32,511 nucleotides of DNA. Source: Deltaproteobacteria bacterium CG11_big_fil_rev_8_21_14_0_20_49_13 (GTDB taxonomy: Bacteria; UBA10199; GCA-002796325; 1-14-0-20-49-13). Within the stretch, counting starts at the first letter, position 1. Each line of letters begins with the position of its first letter. The notes beneath the pieces were generated by a model. That model had not been told where the DNA came from, made no database searches, and saw only the letters and a list, made by a program, of their open reading frames with translations. Positions 16,740 to 23,494 of this stretch are shown piece by piece. The DNA lies in assembly GCA_002796305.1 (NCBI GenBank), contig PCWZ01000078.1, positions 1-32,511 on the forward strand, written 5' to 3'. Made by a program: the position numbers and the translations under genes.

Positions 16740-17648
16740 TTATATATCCCCCACTATTTTTCTTATGATCCTCAGGTTCTTCTTGTCGTTAGCGTCGTTA
16801 TCCACTTTTGGCGTTTCCAGGACAAAGGGGACATTAAAGAACCTCTTGTCCCTTAGTAACATAGTGAAGGCATCAAGTCCAATATATCCCTTGCCTAAAT
16901 TTTCGTGCCTGTCGACCCTGCTCCCAAGGTCCTTGGCCGAGTCGTTCAGGTGTATCGCAAGGAGATTTTCTATTCCGATAAGATCGTCGAAGCTTTTCAT
17001 GGTGGCGACGTAACCCTTTTTATCCCTTATGTCGTAGCCGGCGGCAAATATATGGGCGGTGTCCATACAGACGCCTATCCTTTTCATGTATTTCGCGGGA
17101 AGCCTTTTGAATATCTCGTCAAAATGTTCGAACTTGTAACCCATGCTTCGGCCCTGTCCGGCCGTTGTCTCTAGGGCTATTTTGACGCGGAACCCCTCTG
17201 TATCGTCGATGAGCTCTTTGAGAGACTCTACTACCTGCACGATACCGACTATCTCGCCCGCCCCTTTGTGGGAACCGGGATGGACCACAATAAAAGGGAG
17301 CTCTAAACTTTCCGCCCTTTTTAGCTCCTGCATCATCGATCTCATTGAGAGGCCGTGAACCCCATCTTCGGCCGTGGCCAGGTTTATAAGATAACCCGTG
17401 TGTGAAAAGGCGAGCCTAACCCCTTGGGCAGAACATTCATTTTGAAATCTTACGATGTCGGCCTCCAGAAGAGGCGTCGCTTCCCACTGGTTGGAGTTCT
17501 TGGTGAATATCTGGATGGTGTTGCAATGAAGCGCCCCGGCACGACGCGCGGCCTCAAAAAGGCCGCCGCTGATAGAAAAATGGGCACCCACCAACCTTGA
17601 CAGGCGCCCATCTACTGTTTTGTCAACTTTTCTGGTCATTCTGAGCAT
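16740..17648 (-). CDS. nfo: Endonuclease IV (AP endonuclease)
   Basis: The product cleaves the phosphodiester bond 5' of abasic sites in base-excision repair. All nine zinc ligands of the trinuclear site are present: His83, His123, Glu160, Asp196, His199, His233, Asp246, His248 and Glu278, in motifs VVHPGSHKG, ALETTAGQG, CMDTAHIFAAGYD and RVDRHENLGKGYIG. It is full length (302 as read, about 285 typical). The first ~17 residues (MLRMTRKV...) come from an interspersed repeat and are outside the family, which starts near LVGAHFSISGG. The original start may therefore be TTG or GTG at about 17594-17591, with ATG 17648 or 17639 recruited by the insertion. No start has a good Shine-Dalgarno. The next gene starts immediately after the stop. 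Confidence 0.93.
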   Translation of the reverse strand: MLRMTRKVDKTVDGRLSRLVGAHFSISGGLFEAARRAGALHCNTIQIFTKNSNQWEATPLLEADIVRFQNECSAQGVRLAFSHTGYLINLATAEDGVHGLSMRSMMQELKRAESLELPFIVVHPGSHKGAGEIVGIVQVVESLKELIDDTEGFRVKIALETTAGQGRSMGYKFEHFDEIFKRLPAKYMKRIGVCMDTAHIFAAGYDIRDKKGYVATMKSFDDLIGIENLLAIHLNDSAKDLGSRVDRHENLGKGYIGLDAFTMLLRDKRFFNVPFVLETPKVDNDANDKKNLRIIRKIVGDI

Positions 17649-17727
17649 AGCGAAGAATCGCGCTTGTAAAATTGCATACGGGAGATCCCTCGACTCGTCC
17701 GCTCACGCGGACATCGCTCAGGTCACT
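17635..17727. repeat. Interspersed palindromic repeat between nfo and a SWIB-like gene
   Basis: The plus strand runs from GGTCATTCTGAGC...GCGAAGAATC to GAGATCCCTCGACTC...CGCTCAGGTCAC. This is the familiar GTCATTCTGAGCG/CGCTCAGAATGAC style of bacterial repeat with imperfect inverted ends. One end supplies the apparent start codons of nfo; the other contains the TGA of the SWIB-like gene. Confidence 0.7.
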
Positions 17728-17878
17728 TCTTCGAGAGCTTGTTCTTCTTGACATAGGCCCAGATCTTCTTTGTCATTTCGCTGGGGCCGATCGGTGCTAC
17801 TCCGAACACTTTCTCTATCGGGTCCTTACACCCCTTAAAGTTGATGGTGTACCCGCCGAACGCTTTTTTTGCTGCCAT
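17723..17878 (-). CDS. Small protein with truncated SWIB-like domain, 51 aa
   Basis: ATG 17878 follows AAGGAGG with ideal spacing (AAGGAGGAATTTTATG). The protein begins MAAKKAFGGYTINFKGCKDP and ends with PSEMTKKIWAYVKKNKL, which resembles the central helix of SWIB/MDM2 domains (typical kLWxYIKknnL). It lacks the C-terminal half of that domain, and its stop codon lies within an interspersed repeat, so the gene may have been truncated by the insertion. SWIB proteins in bacteria are small and often chromatin- or topoisomerase-associated; function here is unknown. Confidence 0.7.
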   Translation of the reverse strand: MAAKKAFGGYTINFKGCKDPIEKVFGVAPIGPSEMTKKIWAYVKKNKLSKK

Positions 17879-17922
17879 AAAATTCCTCCTTTTGTGTCCG
17901 GCCGCCTTCGCGACCGGGACGG

Positions 17923-18058
17923 TTAGCTTCGCTTAAGTTCGATCTGAATATATCCCTTTTTACGACTCCTGTAAACTAAAAAGAAGCAGATGATCGCTTC
18001 TACAAATCCGGCAAAAATAATGACCAATATCCATGCAACCAGGAAATTTTCTCGCTCA
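17923..18058 (-). CDS. Possible small membrane protein, start unclear
   Basis: One minus-strand frame encodes a convincing transmembrane segment (FLVAWILVIIFAGFVEAIIC) followed by a basic tail, RSRKKGYIQIELKRS, stopping at 17923. No ATG or GTG opens it: the frame is closed by a TAA upstream, and the nearest ATG with a plausible leader (18123) is in another frame. It may use a rare start (CTG or TTG) or be a frameshifted remnant. It lies just upstream of the SWIB-like gene on the same strand. Confidence 0.35.
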
Positions 18059-18163
18059 TCTCTATTCTCTCCCGCGCCAGAATTTCTGCGAAGAGATTAA
18101 AGCTCTCACAATTCTTTTCATTATGCGCCCCCTTCGCTTTGCCTCTTGAAGATATCAAAAATA

Positions 18164-19006
18164 TCAATGTATGTCATATGAAATACCGTCGGATTCAATG
18201 GTGACGTTGCCTAAGATGTTTGCCTTGTCCACGAACTCGTTCTTTAGCCAGCCTCGCTCTGTCTGGAAGATCTCAATATCGTTCTGAATAAGGCGCTTGA
18301 TGACCGATAGGTGAGGATGCCAGTAGTCGTTATTATTTCCTACTGAGATGATCGCCGCCTCAGGAGAGGTCAGCTCCAAAAACCCTTGATTGGTAGATGT
18401 ATTGCTTCCGTGATGGCCGACATGCAGAACGTCGATATCGCCGGCGAGCTCCCCCAGATGGGTTTCCATGTCTATCGTTGTGTACGGAGCTTCTCCCCCG
18501 CCGCCGGGCAGGTCGCCGGTCACGAGATATTTAAAGCCTCCGAAAGATATGAGAAGCCCGGCCGAGCTTTCGTTATCGTTCTCACATTCGACCTCAAACC
18601 CATCGATATATTCGCAATCTTTTAGAAGCGTTTCGATGCGAACATCACCGCCCAGATAAAAGAGATCGCCTGATTTGAATTCGGTAGGAGGTATTCCGAC
18701 ATTTTCCATGTCGCCGTTGTGGTCCGAATCATCGTGCGTAATAAAAAGGTATTTGATATTAATTCCGCCTAACCTATCTTTAAGGCTCCCCTTTATCCCT
18801 GTATCGATAAGAGCGGCCTCTCCTTCGGGAGACATAACAAGCTGGGACGCCCCCTCGCCCACATCTAAAACCACTATTTTTAGAAGTCCGTCGCTGCTGC
18901 CAGATAGCGCTGGATTTCTTTCTTTTACGTCCGGCCCCTTTGCCACATTCCACGAGCTTCCGCATGATGAGATGAGCGCGCATATTATTATGACTATTTG
19001 TCTCAT
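18164..19006 (-). CDS. Lipoprotein MBL-fold hydrolase, ComEC C-terminal-domain-like
   Basis: The 280-residue protein has a short signal peptide with lipobox LISSC (Cys15) and a metallo-beta-lactamase fold: LDVGEGASQLV, ALIDTG, THDDSDHNGDM (His91, Asp95, His96), LVTGDL and HVGHHGS. The HDDSDH variant of HxHxDH and the overall pattern match the soluble domain of ComEC/Rec2 proteins, which has nuclease or phosphodiesterase activity. Here it is a free-standing secreted protein, so a surface nuclease-like role is possible (inference). It is divergent from the exported protein at 19263. Start codon ATG 19006 has only a weak upstream site. Confidence 0.82.
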   Translation of the reverse strand: MRQIVIIICALISSCGSSWNVAKGPDVKERNPALSGSSDGLLKIVVLDVGEGASQLVMSPEGEAALIDTGIKGSLKDRLGGINIKYLFITHDDSDHNGDMENVGIPPTEFKSGDLFYLGGDVRIETLLKDCEYIDGFEVECENDNESSAGLLISFGGFKYLVTGDLPGGGGEAPYTTIDMETHLGELAGDIDVLHVGHHGSNTSTNQGFLELTSPEAAIISVGNNNDYWHPHLSVIKRLIQNDIEIFQTERGWLKNEFVDKANILGNVTIESDGISYDIH

Positions 19007-19043
19007 GTGAAATGACCTAGCAAGATTCGTGCCAGAAGTAGAT

Positions 19044-19159
19044 CGGTTAGCAGGTTAATAGATTTGCAGGCCGGCGGGTTCATAACAAGTTGATCTATAA
19101 GGAAGCTCTGCCTTTTAACCTGTTAACCTGAAAAACCACCAACCTGTTAACCGTTTTTT
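19044..19159. repeat. Nested direct and inverted repeats between divergent genes
   Basis: AACCTGTTAACC occurs at 19117-19128 and 19141-19152. CGGTTAGCAGGTT at 19044-19056 is the inverse of AACCTGTTAACCG at 19141-19153 with one mismatch, and the latter is followed by TTTTTTA. It could be a regulator-binding cluster or a long-loop terminator. Confidence 0.4.
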
Positions 19160-19232
19160 ATAAGTGACGTAAATTGGACACATTGTCCTGCCCCGGTGAA
19201 CAAATATAGTCAACGATTTCAATGATGCTAAC

Positions 19233-19248
19233 TTGGCACGATGTTTGC
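19233..19248 (+). promoter_or_regulatory. Sigma-54 type -24/-12 promoter
   Basis: TTGGCACGATGTTTGC has GG at 19235-19236 and GC at 19247-19248 with exactly ten bases between, matching the TGGCACG-N4-TTGC consensus. Transcription would begin near 19260, only about three bases before ATG 19263, implying a leaderless message or a later start codon such as ATG 19284. Confidence 0.55.
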
Positions 19249-19262
19249 TTAAGGTGAATGGC

Positions 19263-19850
19263 ATGAGGCTTAAAATATTCATCATGGCGTTCCTTGTCGT
19301 TTCTCGAATTGGGCAGGCGGGCACCGTCCAAATGACCCTGCCCGACATCTCCGTTGTTCACAAGATGGCGCTCAACTACGCAAGGATCAATCCCGAAGAC
19401 CTCTCTGACCTTAAAAGGCGTTCGCGCCGGGCGGCCATCCTTCCCACCTTTCAAATAGGAGCCAAAAGGGCCATCCAGAACAACGTGAACGTTGCAATAG
19501 ATGACAATGTCTCCGTAACATCGGCGGGGACAGAGATAGGCCCCACCACTTCCAACATTAAGCAGGACTCCAATGATGATATTTCGTTAGAGGTAAAAGC
19601 CGTCTGGTCGTTAAATGAGCTCATCTACAATCCCGACACGATAGACGTAACTCAGGAGGCCCGATATCAGATGCGTGAGCGAAGGCTGTTGCTCGCCGAG
19701 GTGAACAAGAGATATTTCGAGCTGGAGAAATTGATCAAATTCCCCGATCCTAAAGAAAGCCCCAAAAAGATGGACCTTTTAAAGGATGAATTAATAGCCG
19801 ACCTAGACGCCATGACCGGCGGCTGGTTCGGTGAGCAGATCGACAGGTAG
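19263..19850 (+). CDS. Exported hypothetical protein, TolC-like helical character
   Basis: The 195-residue protein begins MRLKIFIMAFLVVSRIGQAG, a signal peptide with cleavage likely after the AG. The mature part has a block SLEVKAVWSLNELIYNPD followed by QEARYQMRERRLLLAEVNKR and YFELEKLI, reminiscent of outer-membrane efflux-type helices, but it is too short for a TolC monomer. Family not firmly recognised. A reading from TTG 19233 exists, but that codon is inside the sigma-54 site. AAGGTGA lies 7 bases before ATG 19263. It converges on a 56-residue gene. Confidence 0.7.
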   Translation: MRLKIFIMAFLVVSRIGQAGTVQMTLPDISVVHKMALNYARINPEDLSDLKRRSRRAAILPTFQIGAKRAIQNNVNVAIDDNVSVTSAGTEIGPTTSNIKQDSNDDISLEVKAVWSLNELIYNPDTIDVTQEARYQMRERRLLLAEVNKRYFELEKLIKFPDPKESPKKMDLLKDELIADLDAMTGGWFGEQIDR

Positions 19851-19855
19851 AACGG

Positions 19856-20026
19856 CTACTTCTTCTCTTCCTTGTCGTTCTCTGCCACGAACTTTTTGAT
19901 CTCGTCCAGCGTTTCAAGGATCATCTTGGCCTTGGTCAGTCCGAAAGAGAACGGGAACTTGTCCGTTTCGTTCCTTTTTATCACAAGCATCGGATTGCCT
20001 TTGTATTCGGATCTTTCGATTATCAT
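19856..20026 (-). CDS. Small conserved-looking protein, 56 aa
   Basis: ATG 20026 is preceded by AAGGAGACTACC, a good Shine-Dalgarno. The protein starts MIIERSEYKGNPMLVIKRNE, continues with PFSFGLTKAKMILETLDEIK and ends in a charged tail (NDKEEKK). The pattern of a beta-rich start and a helical end is common in small uncharacterised deltaproteobacterial proteins. No function can be given. It converges on the exported protein with five bases between the stops. Confidence 0.7.
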   Translation of the reverse strand: MIIERSEYKGNPMLVIKRNETDKFPFSFGLTKAKMILETLDEIKKFVAENDKEEKK

Positions 20027-20089
20027 GGTAGTCTCCTTAAGTTGTGCGCCTGCATAAATTATTTTTCCGTGTTTGTCACCAAAATACCC

Positions 20090-20128
20090 CCCTAAAAGCC
20101 CCTTTTATAAAATAATTGCCTTTTAGGG
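20090..20128. repeat. Inverted repeat upstream of the small gene
   Basis: Perfect 9-bp arms CCCTAAAAG (20090-20098) and CTTTTAGGG (20120-20128) surround an AT-rich 21-base centre. It may be an operator or a weak terminator. The rest of 20129-20255 holds nothing I can support. Confidence 0.4.
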
Positions 20129-20255
20129 CACCTTTTGCTAGGTGCTCCCATTGCCCACTGCGAGCGAGAACATGGTTTTGCCAGTTCGAGCGAGAGGGGT
20201 TTGGGAAAAACGGCAAGCCTTGGAGCCGGTCGTTCCCCCCCCCATTTAAATAAAC

Positions 20256-20522
20256 GCTCCCTTCGTCTAGCGGTCTAGGCTGGCACGAACGGCCTAGTGA
20301 GTGCCAGGCGAGGCGGGCGCAGCCAGTGGCTGAAAAGTGAGGGAGCGGCCCGGCGACCGAACGTCAGCCCGCCGAGTCGGCTCCATAGAACGGCGACGTT
20401 CAGGAGCTGTTCGGAGGAGGAGCCCTCTCAAGGCTAAGATCGCGGGTTCTGACCGAGACAGGGGACCCAACCTTTGGTTGGGTGGGCGAGGGCGCGACAG
20501 CGCGGAAAGGAGAACCCCGCAG
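20256..20522 (+). pseudogene. tRNA-Glu copy split into three exact pieces
   Basis: Three segments identical to the intact tRNA-Glu downstream occur in order: 20256-20279 (acceptor and D-arm, 24 nt), 20421-20449 (anticodon arm to T-loop, 29 nt) and 20512-20522 (T-arm 3' side, 11 nt). Between them are GC-rich inserts of 141 and 62 bp; the first begins with a CTGGCAC...GTGCCAG hairpin. Four bases (ACAT) and the 3' acceptor strand are missing. It cannot mature as a normal bacterial tRNA. Confidence 0.8.
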
Positions 20523-20578
20523 CCTGGAGTTTTTTTGACAACTTTGTGATTAGTATATCGACCCGTAAAACGGTCAAT

Positions 20579-20655
20579 GCTCCCTTCGTCTAGCGGTCTA
20601 GGACATAGCCCTCTCAAGGCTAAGATCGCGGGTTCGAACCCCGCAGGGAGCGCCA
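20579..20655 (+). tRNA. tRNA-Glu (CTC), CCA encoded
   Basis: The cloverleaf is complete. Acceptor GCTCCCT pairs with AGGGAGC; the anticodon stem TAGCC/GGCTA holds loop CTCTCAA with anticodon CTC, which reads GAG; the T-arm is GCGGG-TTCGAAC-CCCGC; and CCA is encoded at 20653-20655. A split copy lies upstream and an interrupted 3' fragment lies at 25506-25622. Confidence 0.95.
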
Positions 20656-20840
20656 AGTGACAACTGGTAGAACCCATGCTGGGATGTAAGTCCGGCGTGG
20701 GTTCGCCATGGTCGCTAGCACAGAAGCCGCGCCAAGCGCGGCTTTTCTGTTTGTGCACTTCTCGAAATCTCGTCTGGTCGAAACTGAAACCCCAAGGCAC
20801 CTGTAGAACCTGATGGGTTCGACCGATTTTCAAAACCCTT
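20656..20840. repeat. Diverged ~190-bp repeat downstream of tRNA-Glu, copy 1
   Basis: This stretch (TGACAACTGGTAGAACCC near its start, CTGATGGGTTCGACC near its end) aligns with 25623-25805, which follows another tRNA-Glu 3' end. It contains a hairpin with arms GAACCCATGC and GCGTGGGTTC. Open frames on either strand here look like shadows of structured DNA rather than genes. Confidence 0.6.
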
Positions 20841-20880
20841 GGGACGGTAAGGACGGCTAGGACGGTAAAAGACTAACTTT

Positions 20881-20930
20881 CCACTGCCACACTTCACCTA
20901 AAGTCAGGTGGAGCGGTGGGGAGTTTTTTT
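20881..20930 (+). terminator. Intrinsic terminator downstream of tRNA-Glu
   Basis: CCACTGC...TTCACCT pairs with AGGTGGA-GCGGTGG around AAAGTC, leaving a small bulge, followed by GGAG and TTTTTTT. Related GTGGAGCG and CGCTCCAC segments recur just downstream. Confidence 0.65.
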
Positions 20931-20984
20931 CAGACGCTCCACTGGTCCACCACCTTTTAGAGTGGAGTGGAACAGTGGAGAGTT

Positions 20985-21173
20985 TCACCACTCCCCGTGA
21001 ATCCACGGGGAGCCTTCATCTTCATAAAGATTCTTGCGAGGCAGTTCCTTCTTGGGAGTAATCGCTATCTTCTCCGGCTCCTTCTCTTCTTTCTTCTTCT
21101 TGCCGGTCTTGCAGATGACAGTGAAGATGAATCCGATAGGCAATAGACCCCAAATACCATTCCAAATATCCAT
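20985..21173 (-). CDS. Possible small membrane protein, 62 aa
   Basis: The frame has an N-terminal hydrophobic segment (IWGLLPIGFIFTVICKTG) followed by a Lys/Glu-rich tail (KKKKEEKEPEKIAITPKK). It lies after the terminator of the Cys-protein gene, and no Shine-Dalgarno is visible. Its last codons overlap a strong palindrome, CTCCCCGTG/CACGGGGAG at 20994-21013. Family not recognised; it may be a real single-pass protein or chance. Confidence 0.4.
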   Translation of the reverse strand: MDIWNGIWGLLPIGFIFTVICKTGKKKKEEKEPEKIAITPKKELPRKNLYEDEGSPWIHGEW

Positions 21174-21186
21174 ACCGCGTCAGTCA

Positions 21187-21219
21187 GATAAAACCGGAGA
21201 GGATGCTTGCCCTCTCCGG
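21187..21219 (-). terminator. Intrinsic terminator after cassette copy 2
   Basis: On the minus strand CCGGAGAGG and CCTCTCCGG form a perfect 9-bp stem with an 8-base loop, followed by TTTTAT. It corresponds to the terminator at 13857-13897 of cassette copy 1. Confidence 0.8.
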
Positions 21220-21239
21220 CTATCCTGAAACAAATAAGA

Positions 21240-21788
21240 TTAGCGCCCACAAAGCGGGAAACCATGTCTGTCTTTGAATAGGCAACGGCCACGAGAATCG
21301 ACCTCAAAAAGAGATGGTCTTCTTGGCTGTGTTTTTCCGTCAAGGTCTTGGGCACGTTCCACAAATTGTTTTGCCCTATTTCTAAGGGCGCGCAGATTCA
21401 GACTGTCATAATGTTTTTTTGCGAGAAAATAATCGAAGTGATATTTTACCTTCATCAGTTCGTTGTCGTGAATAACTTTCTCTATGTATTCGCGTCCAAA
21501 TATAAAGTTTACCATAGAATCGTATATGCCTGTTCTTGAAGCAATCTCTTTTTCGGCGATGCCTTTGGCGCAATAGAATCTAAAAACATCTTCTTCACTC
21601 AACACATAAGTAAACCCGGACATTGCCGCTACTTTGCGAAATTCATCGCTGGATTCATTAGAAATCACAACGCCGCATTCCACATCGGATCGATAGCCAG
21701 CACATCTGCCAGTACCGTCATCGAAAGGGAAGCATGGCGGCTTTGCGTACATCGTTGGCACTTCCCGAGTAATGCATTTTGTAGACAT
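21240..21788 (-). CDS. Cys-containing protein of TrpR cassette, copy 2 (full length)
   Basis: The 182-residue protein has Cys5, Cys19, Cys29, Cys38 and Cys73 at positions matching copy 1, plus Cys in a GRCLF and a PLCGR C-terminal motif. Conserved blocks are MSTKCITREV, YAKPPCF, EFRKVAAMSGF, VLSEEDVFRFYCAK, ASRTGIYDSM and LRALRNRAKQFVERAQ. It is soluble and not recognisable as a known family; metal binding by the N-terminal Cys cluster is a guess. A perfect AAGGAGG precedes the ATG, and a conserved leader hairpin lies 63 bases upstream. The same-strand neighbour upstream is a TrpR-family regulator, and a terminator follows. Confidence 0.85.
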   Translation of the reverse strand: MSTKCITREVPTMYAKPPCFPFDDGTGRCAGYRSDVECGVVISNESSDEFRKVAAMSGFTYVLSEEDVFRFYCAKGIAEKEIASRTGIYDSMVNFIFGREYIEKVIHDNELMKVKYHFDYFLAKKHYDSLNLRALRNRAKQFVERAQDLDGKTQPRRPSLFEVDSRGRCLFKDRHGFPLCGR

Positions 21789-21850
21789 AAAAATACCTCC
21801 TTAAAATTTTGATTAAAATAAACGAACAAACAGATTTTAATTGGATGCAT

Positions 21851-21875
21851 TTGGGCTTACGCCCACCAGATGTGA
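21851..21875 (-). promoter_or_regulatory. Conserved leader hairpin, copy 2
   Basis: The minus strand reads CACATCTGGTGGGCG then TAAGCCCAAA, folding as TGGGC-GTAA-GCCCA, a stem with a GNRA-like loop. It is nearly identical to 13156-13180 and sits 63 bases before the Cys-protein start. Confidence 0.6.
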
Positions 21876-21902
21876 AGATCGGTAATGATGGATAGAGAAA
21901 TG

Positions 21903-22190
21903 CTAGCGGGTTTGGCGAACCTCAAGCCTTTTGTAGAATTTTTGAAATGTACCGTTTCCATACTGTATTTCTCTCGATCCTCGCGTCACTGTGGCAATCG
22001 AGGCTCCCAGCTCTTTTTTGATCTCCCTTTGCGGAACTCCTTCAATAAGCCTCTTTACAATCTGCCAGCGCTTCGCCAGTTCCTCGTACTCCTTTGGTGT
22101 CAGAAGCACTGATAATAACTCCTTGATTTCCACCTTGGTTTTTGCGGAAGCAAAAAGTTCAATTAATTCTTTTCTCCAACCGTCCTCCAT
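21903..22190 (-). CDS. TrpR-family repressor, copy 2
   Basis: This 95-residue protein has LLTPKEYEELAKRWQIV and the helix-turn-helix QREIKKELGASIATVTRGS. Like copy 1 it keeps Thr31, Arg41 and Arg70 (E. coli TrpR Thr44, Arg54, Arg84) and has Glu74 at the Ser88 position. ATG 22190 aligns with the start of copy 1 and lies one base from a TrpR-box-like palindrome. The predicted start site is at or next to the ATG, so the message should be leaderless. The next gene on the strand is the Cys-containing protein. The ligand is unknown; autoregulation is the best-supported prediction. Confidence 0.87.
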   Translation of the reverse strand: MEDGWRKELIELFASAKTKVEIKELLSVLLTPKEYEELAKRWQIVKRLIEGVPQREIKKELGASIATVTRGSREIQYGNGTFQKFYKRLEVRQTR

Positions 22191-22191
22191 A

Positions 22192-22229
22192 TGTACTCAT
22201 CGACTAGTACACGGGTTCGTACCTGTCAA
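22192..22229 (-). promoter_or_regulatory. Promoter with TrpR-box-like operator, copy 2
   Basis: On the minus strand TTGACA (22229-22224), a 17-bp spacer and TAGTCG (22206-22201) align base for base with copy 1. The palindrome TGTACTAGTCGATGAGTACA (22211-22192) has arms TGTACT and AGTACA around eight bases, close to the E. coli trpR operator core GTACT-N8-AGTAC. A further GTAC half-site lies in the spacer. Confidence 0.78.
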
Positions 22230-22297
22230 GTGTTTTTTCCTTCATTATACCTAAAATTTTTCTATACTATTCTAAACCACCATGTTAGAATGGTTCT

Positions 22298-23494
22298 ATG
22301 AAAATAAACCGCAACATAATCAAAAGGTTAGAAGCGGAATTATCGGAACCGAAGATCTCGATTCTGCTTGGGGCGAGGCAGGTCGGAAAGACAACGCTAT
22401 TGCATGACATCGAGGAGATAGCCCAAAAAGATGGCAAAAAAACCGCATTCTATGATCTGGAATCAAGCGCTGACCTGATGAAGCTGTCCGGCGATCAACA
22501 ATCTGTCATCGATCAGATCCTGTCAGGCGGCGATGTCGTTTTTATCGACGAATTCCATTATCTGAAAAACGCTTCGAAGATTTTTAAGGCCATATACGAT
22601 CAAAAGGCACCGGTAAAGATATTTGCGACAGGTTCATCGTCGATGGAGATTCACAAACACTTGAAGGAAAGCCTTGCGGGTCGGTTTTATAGAACGATGA
22701 TCTTTCCGTTGACCCTTTCTGAGATAGAGCAGATTCCAAAGACAAACATCGGCGATTATTTGCAGTGGGGAGGGCTTCCTGAACTTGCTCACTGCAAAAC
22801 AGATGATCAGAGATCAAACATCCTAGAAAATATTGTCAGCACCTACATAACAAAGGATATAAAAAGTTTGATCAGGGAAGAAAATATTCGCGGTTTCAAT
22901 ACCATGCTCTATCTGCTTGCGTCCAATCAGGGCTCTCTGGTTGTAAAATCGGAAATAGCAAGAGAGGTAGGGATCAGCGAGCCAACAGTTTCAAGGCATC
23001 TGGAAATACTGAAACAAACTTATGTATGCCACATGCTAAACAGTTTCTCAGGCAACCTTGGAAACGAGTTGAAGAAATCCATTAAATCGTATTTTTTCGA
23101 TATCGGAATTAGAAATTGCCTAGTAAAGGATTTTAGACTGTTTACTGCTAGAGAAGACAAGGGAACACTAAATGAGACATTTGTTTTCCTACACATGTAC
23201 AGGCAACTTAAGCCGAATATGGAAATCAGATTTTGGCGAACCAAAAAAGGAGAAGAGGTCGACTTTATTTTGATCAAAAACAGGGTACCGGTACCGGTTG
23301 AAGTGAAATCGAATTTAAAAGACTGTTCAATCCCATCGGGTATGAAGGCTTTTTTGCGAGCGTATCCGAAATCGCCCTTTGGGATCGTATTTAATGAAAC
23401 ACAAGAAAACACCTGTGAATTTGAAGGAAAGCCAATATATTTTCAAAACATCAGCAAAGCCGAATCAGTTGAATATTTACAGACAGTTTTATAA
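22298..23494 (+). CDS. AAA_14 / DUF4143 family ATPase
   Basis: The 398-residue protein has Walker A GARQVGKTT (25-33), Walker B VVFIDEF (80-86) and a sensor-like FATGSSS. A winged-helix region (SEIAREVGISEPTVSRHLEI, about 224-243) comes next, and the C-terminal DUF4143 domain carries EEVDFILIKNRVPVPVEVK, a PD-(D/E)xK-like core. The family is common in bacteria and archaea and is often mobile, with no settled function. The start ATG 22298 lacks a strong Shine-Dalgarno. It stands alone, divergent from cassette copy 2 across 107 bp. Confidence 0.88.
   Translation: MKINRNIIKRLEAELSEPKISILLGARQVGKTTLLHDIEEIAQKDGKKTAFYDLESSADLMKLSGDQQSVIDQILSGGDVVFIDEFHYLKNASKIFKAIYDQKAPVKIFATGSSSMEIHKHLKESLAGRFYRTMIFPLTLSEIEQIPKTNIGDYLQWGGLPELAHCKTDDQRSNILENIVSTYITKDIKSLIREENIRGFNTMLYLLASNQGSLVVKSEIAREVGISEPTVSRHLEILKQTYVCHMLNSFSGNLGNELKKSIKSYFFDIGIRNCLVKDFRLFTAREDKGTLNETFVFLHMYRQLKPNMEIRFWRTKKGEEVDFILIKNRVPVPVEVKSNLKDCSIPSGMKAFLRAYPKSPFGIVFNETQENTCEFEGKPIYFQNISKAESVEYLQTVL

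Noticed and set aside
20294-20833. 179-residue minus-strand frame with a PAGFEPAILALRG-like repeat
   Set aside because: It is antisense to tRNA-Glu and its fragments; such frames arise from tRNA sequence and are not genes.
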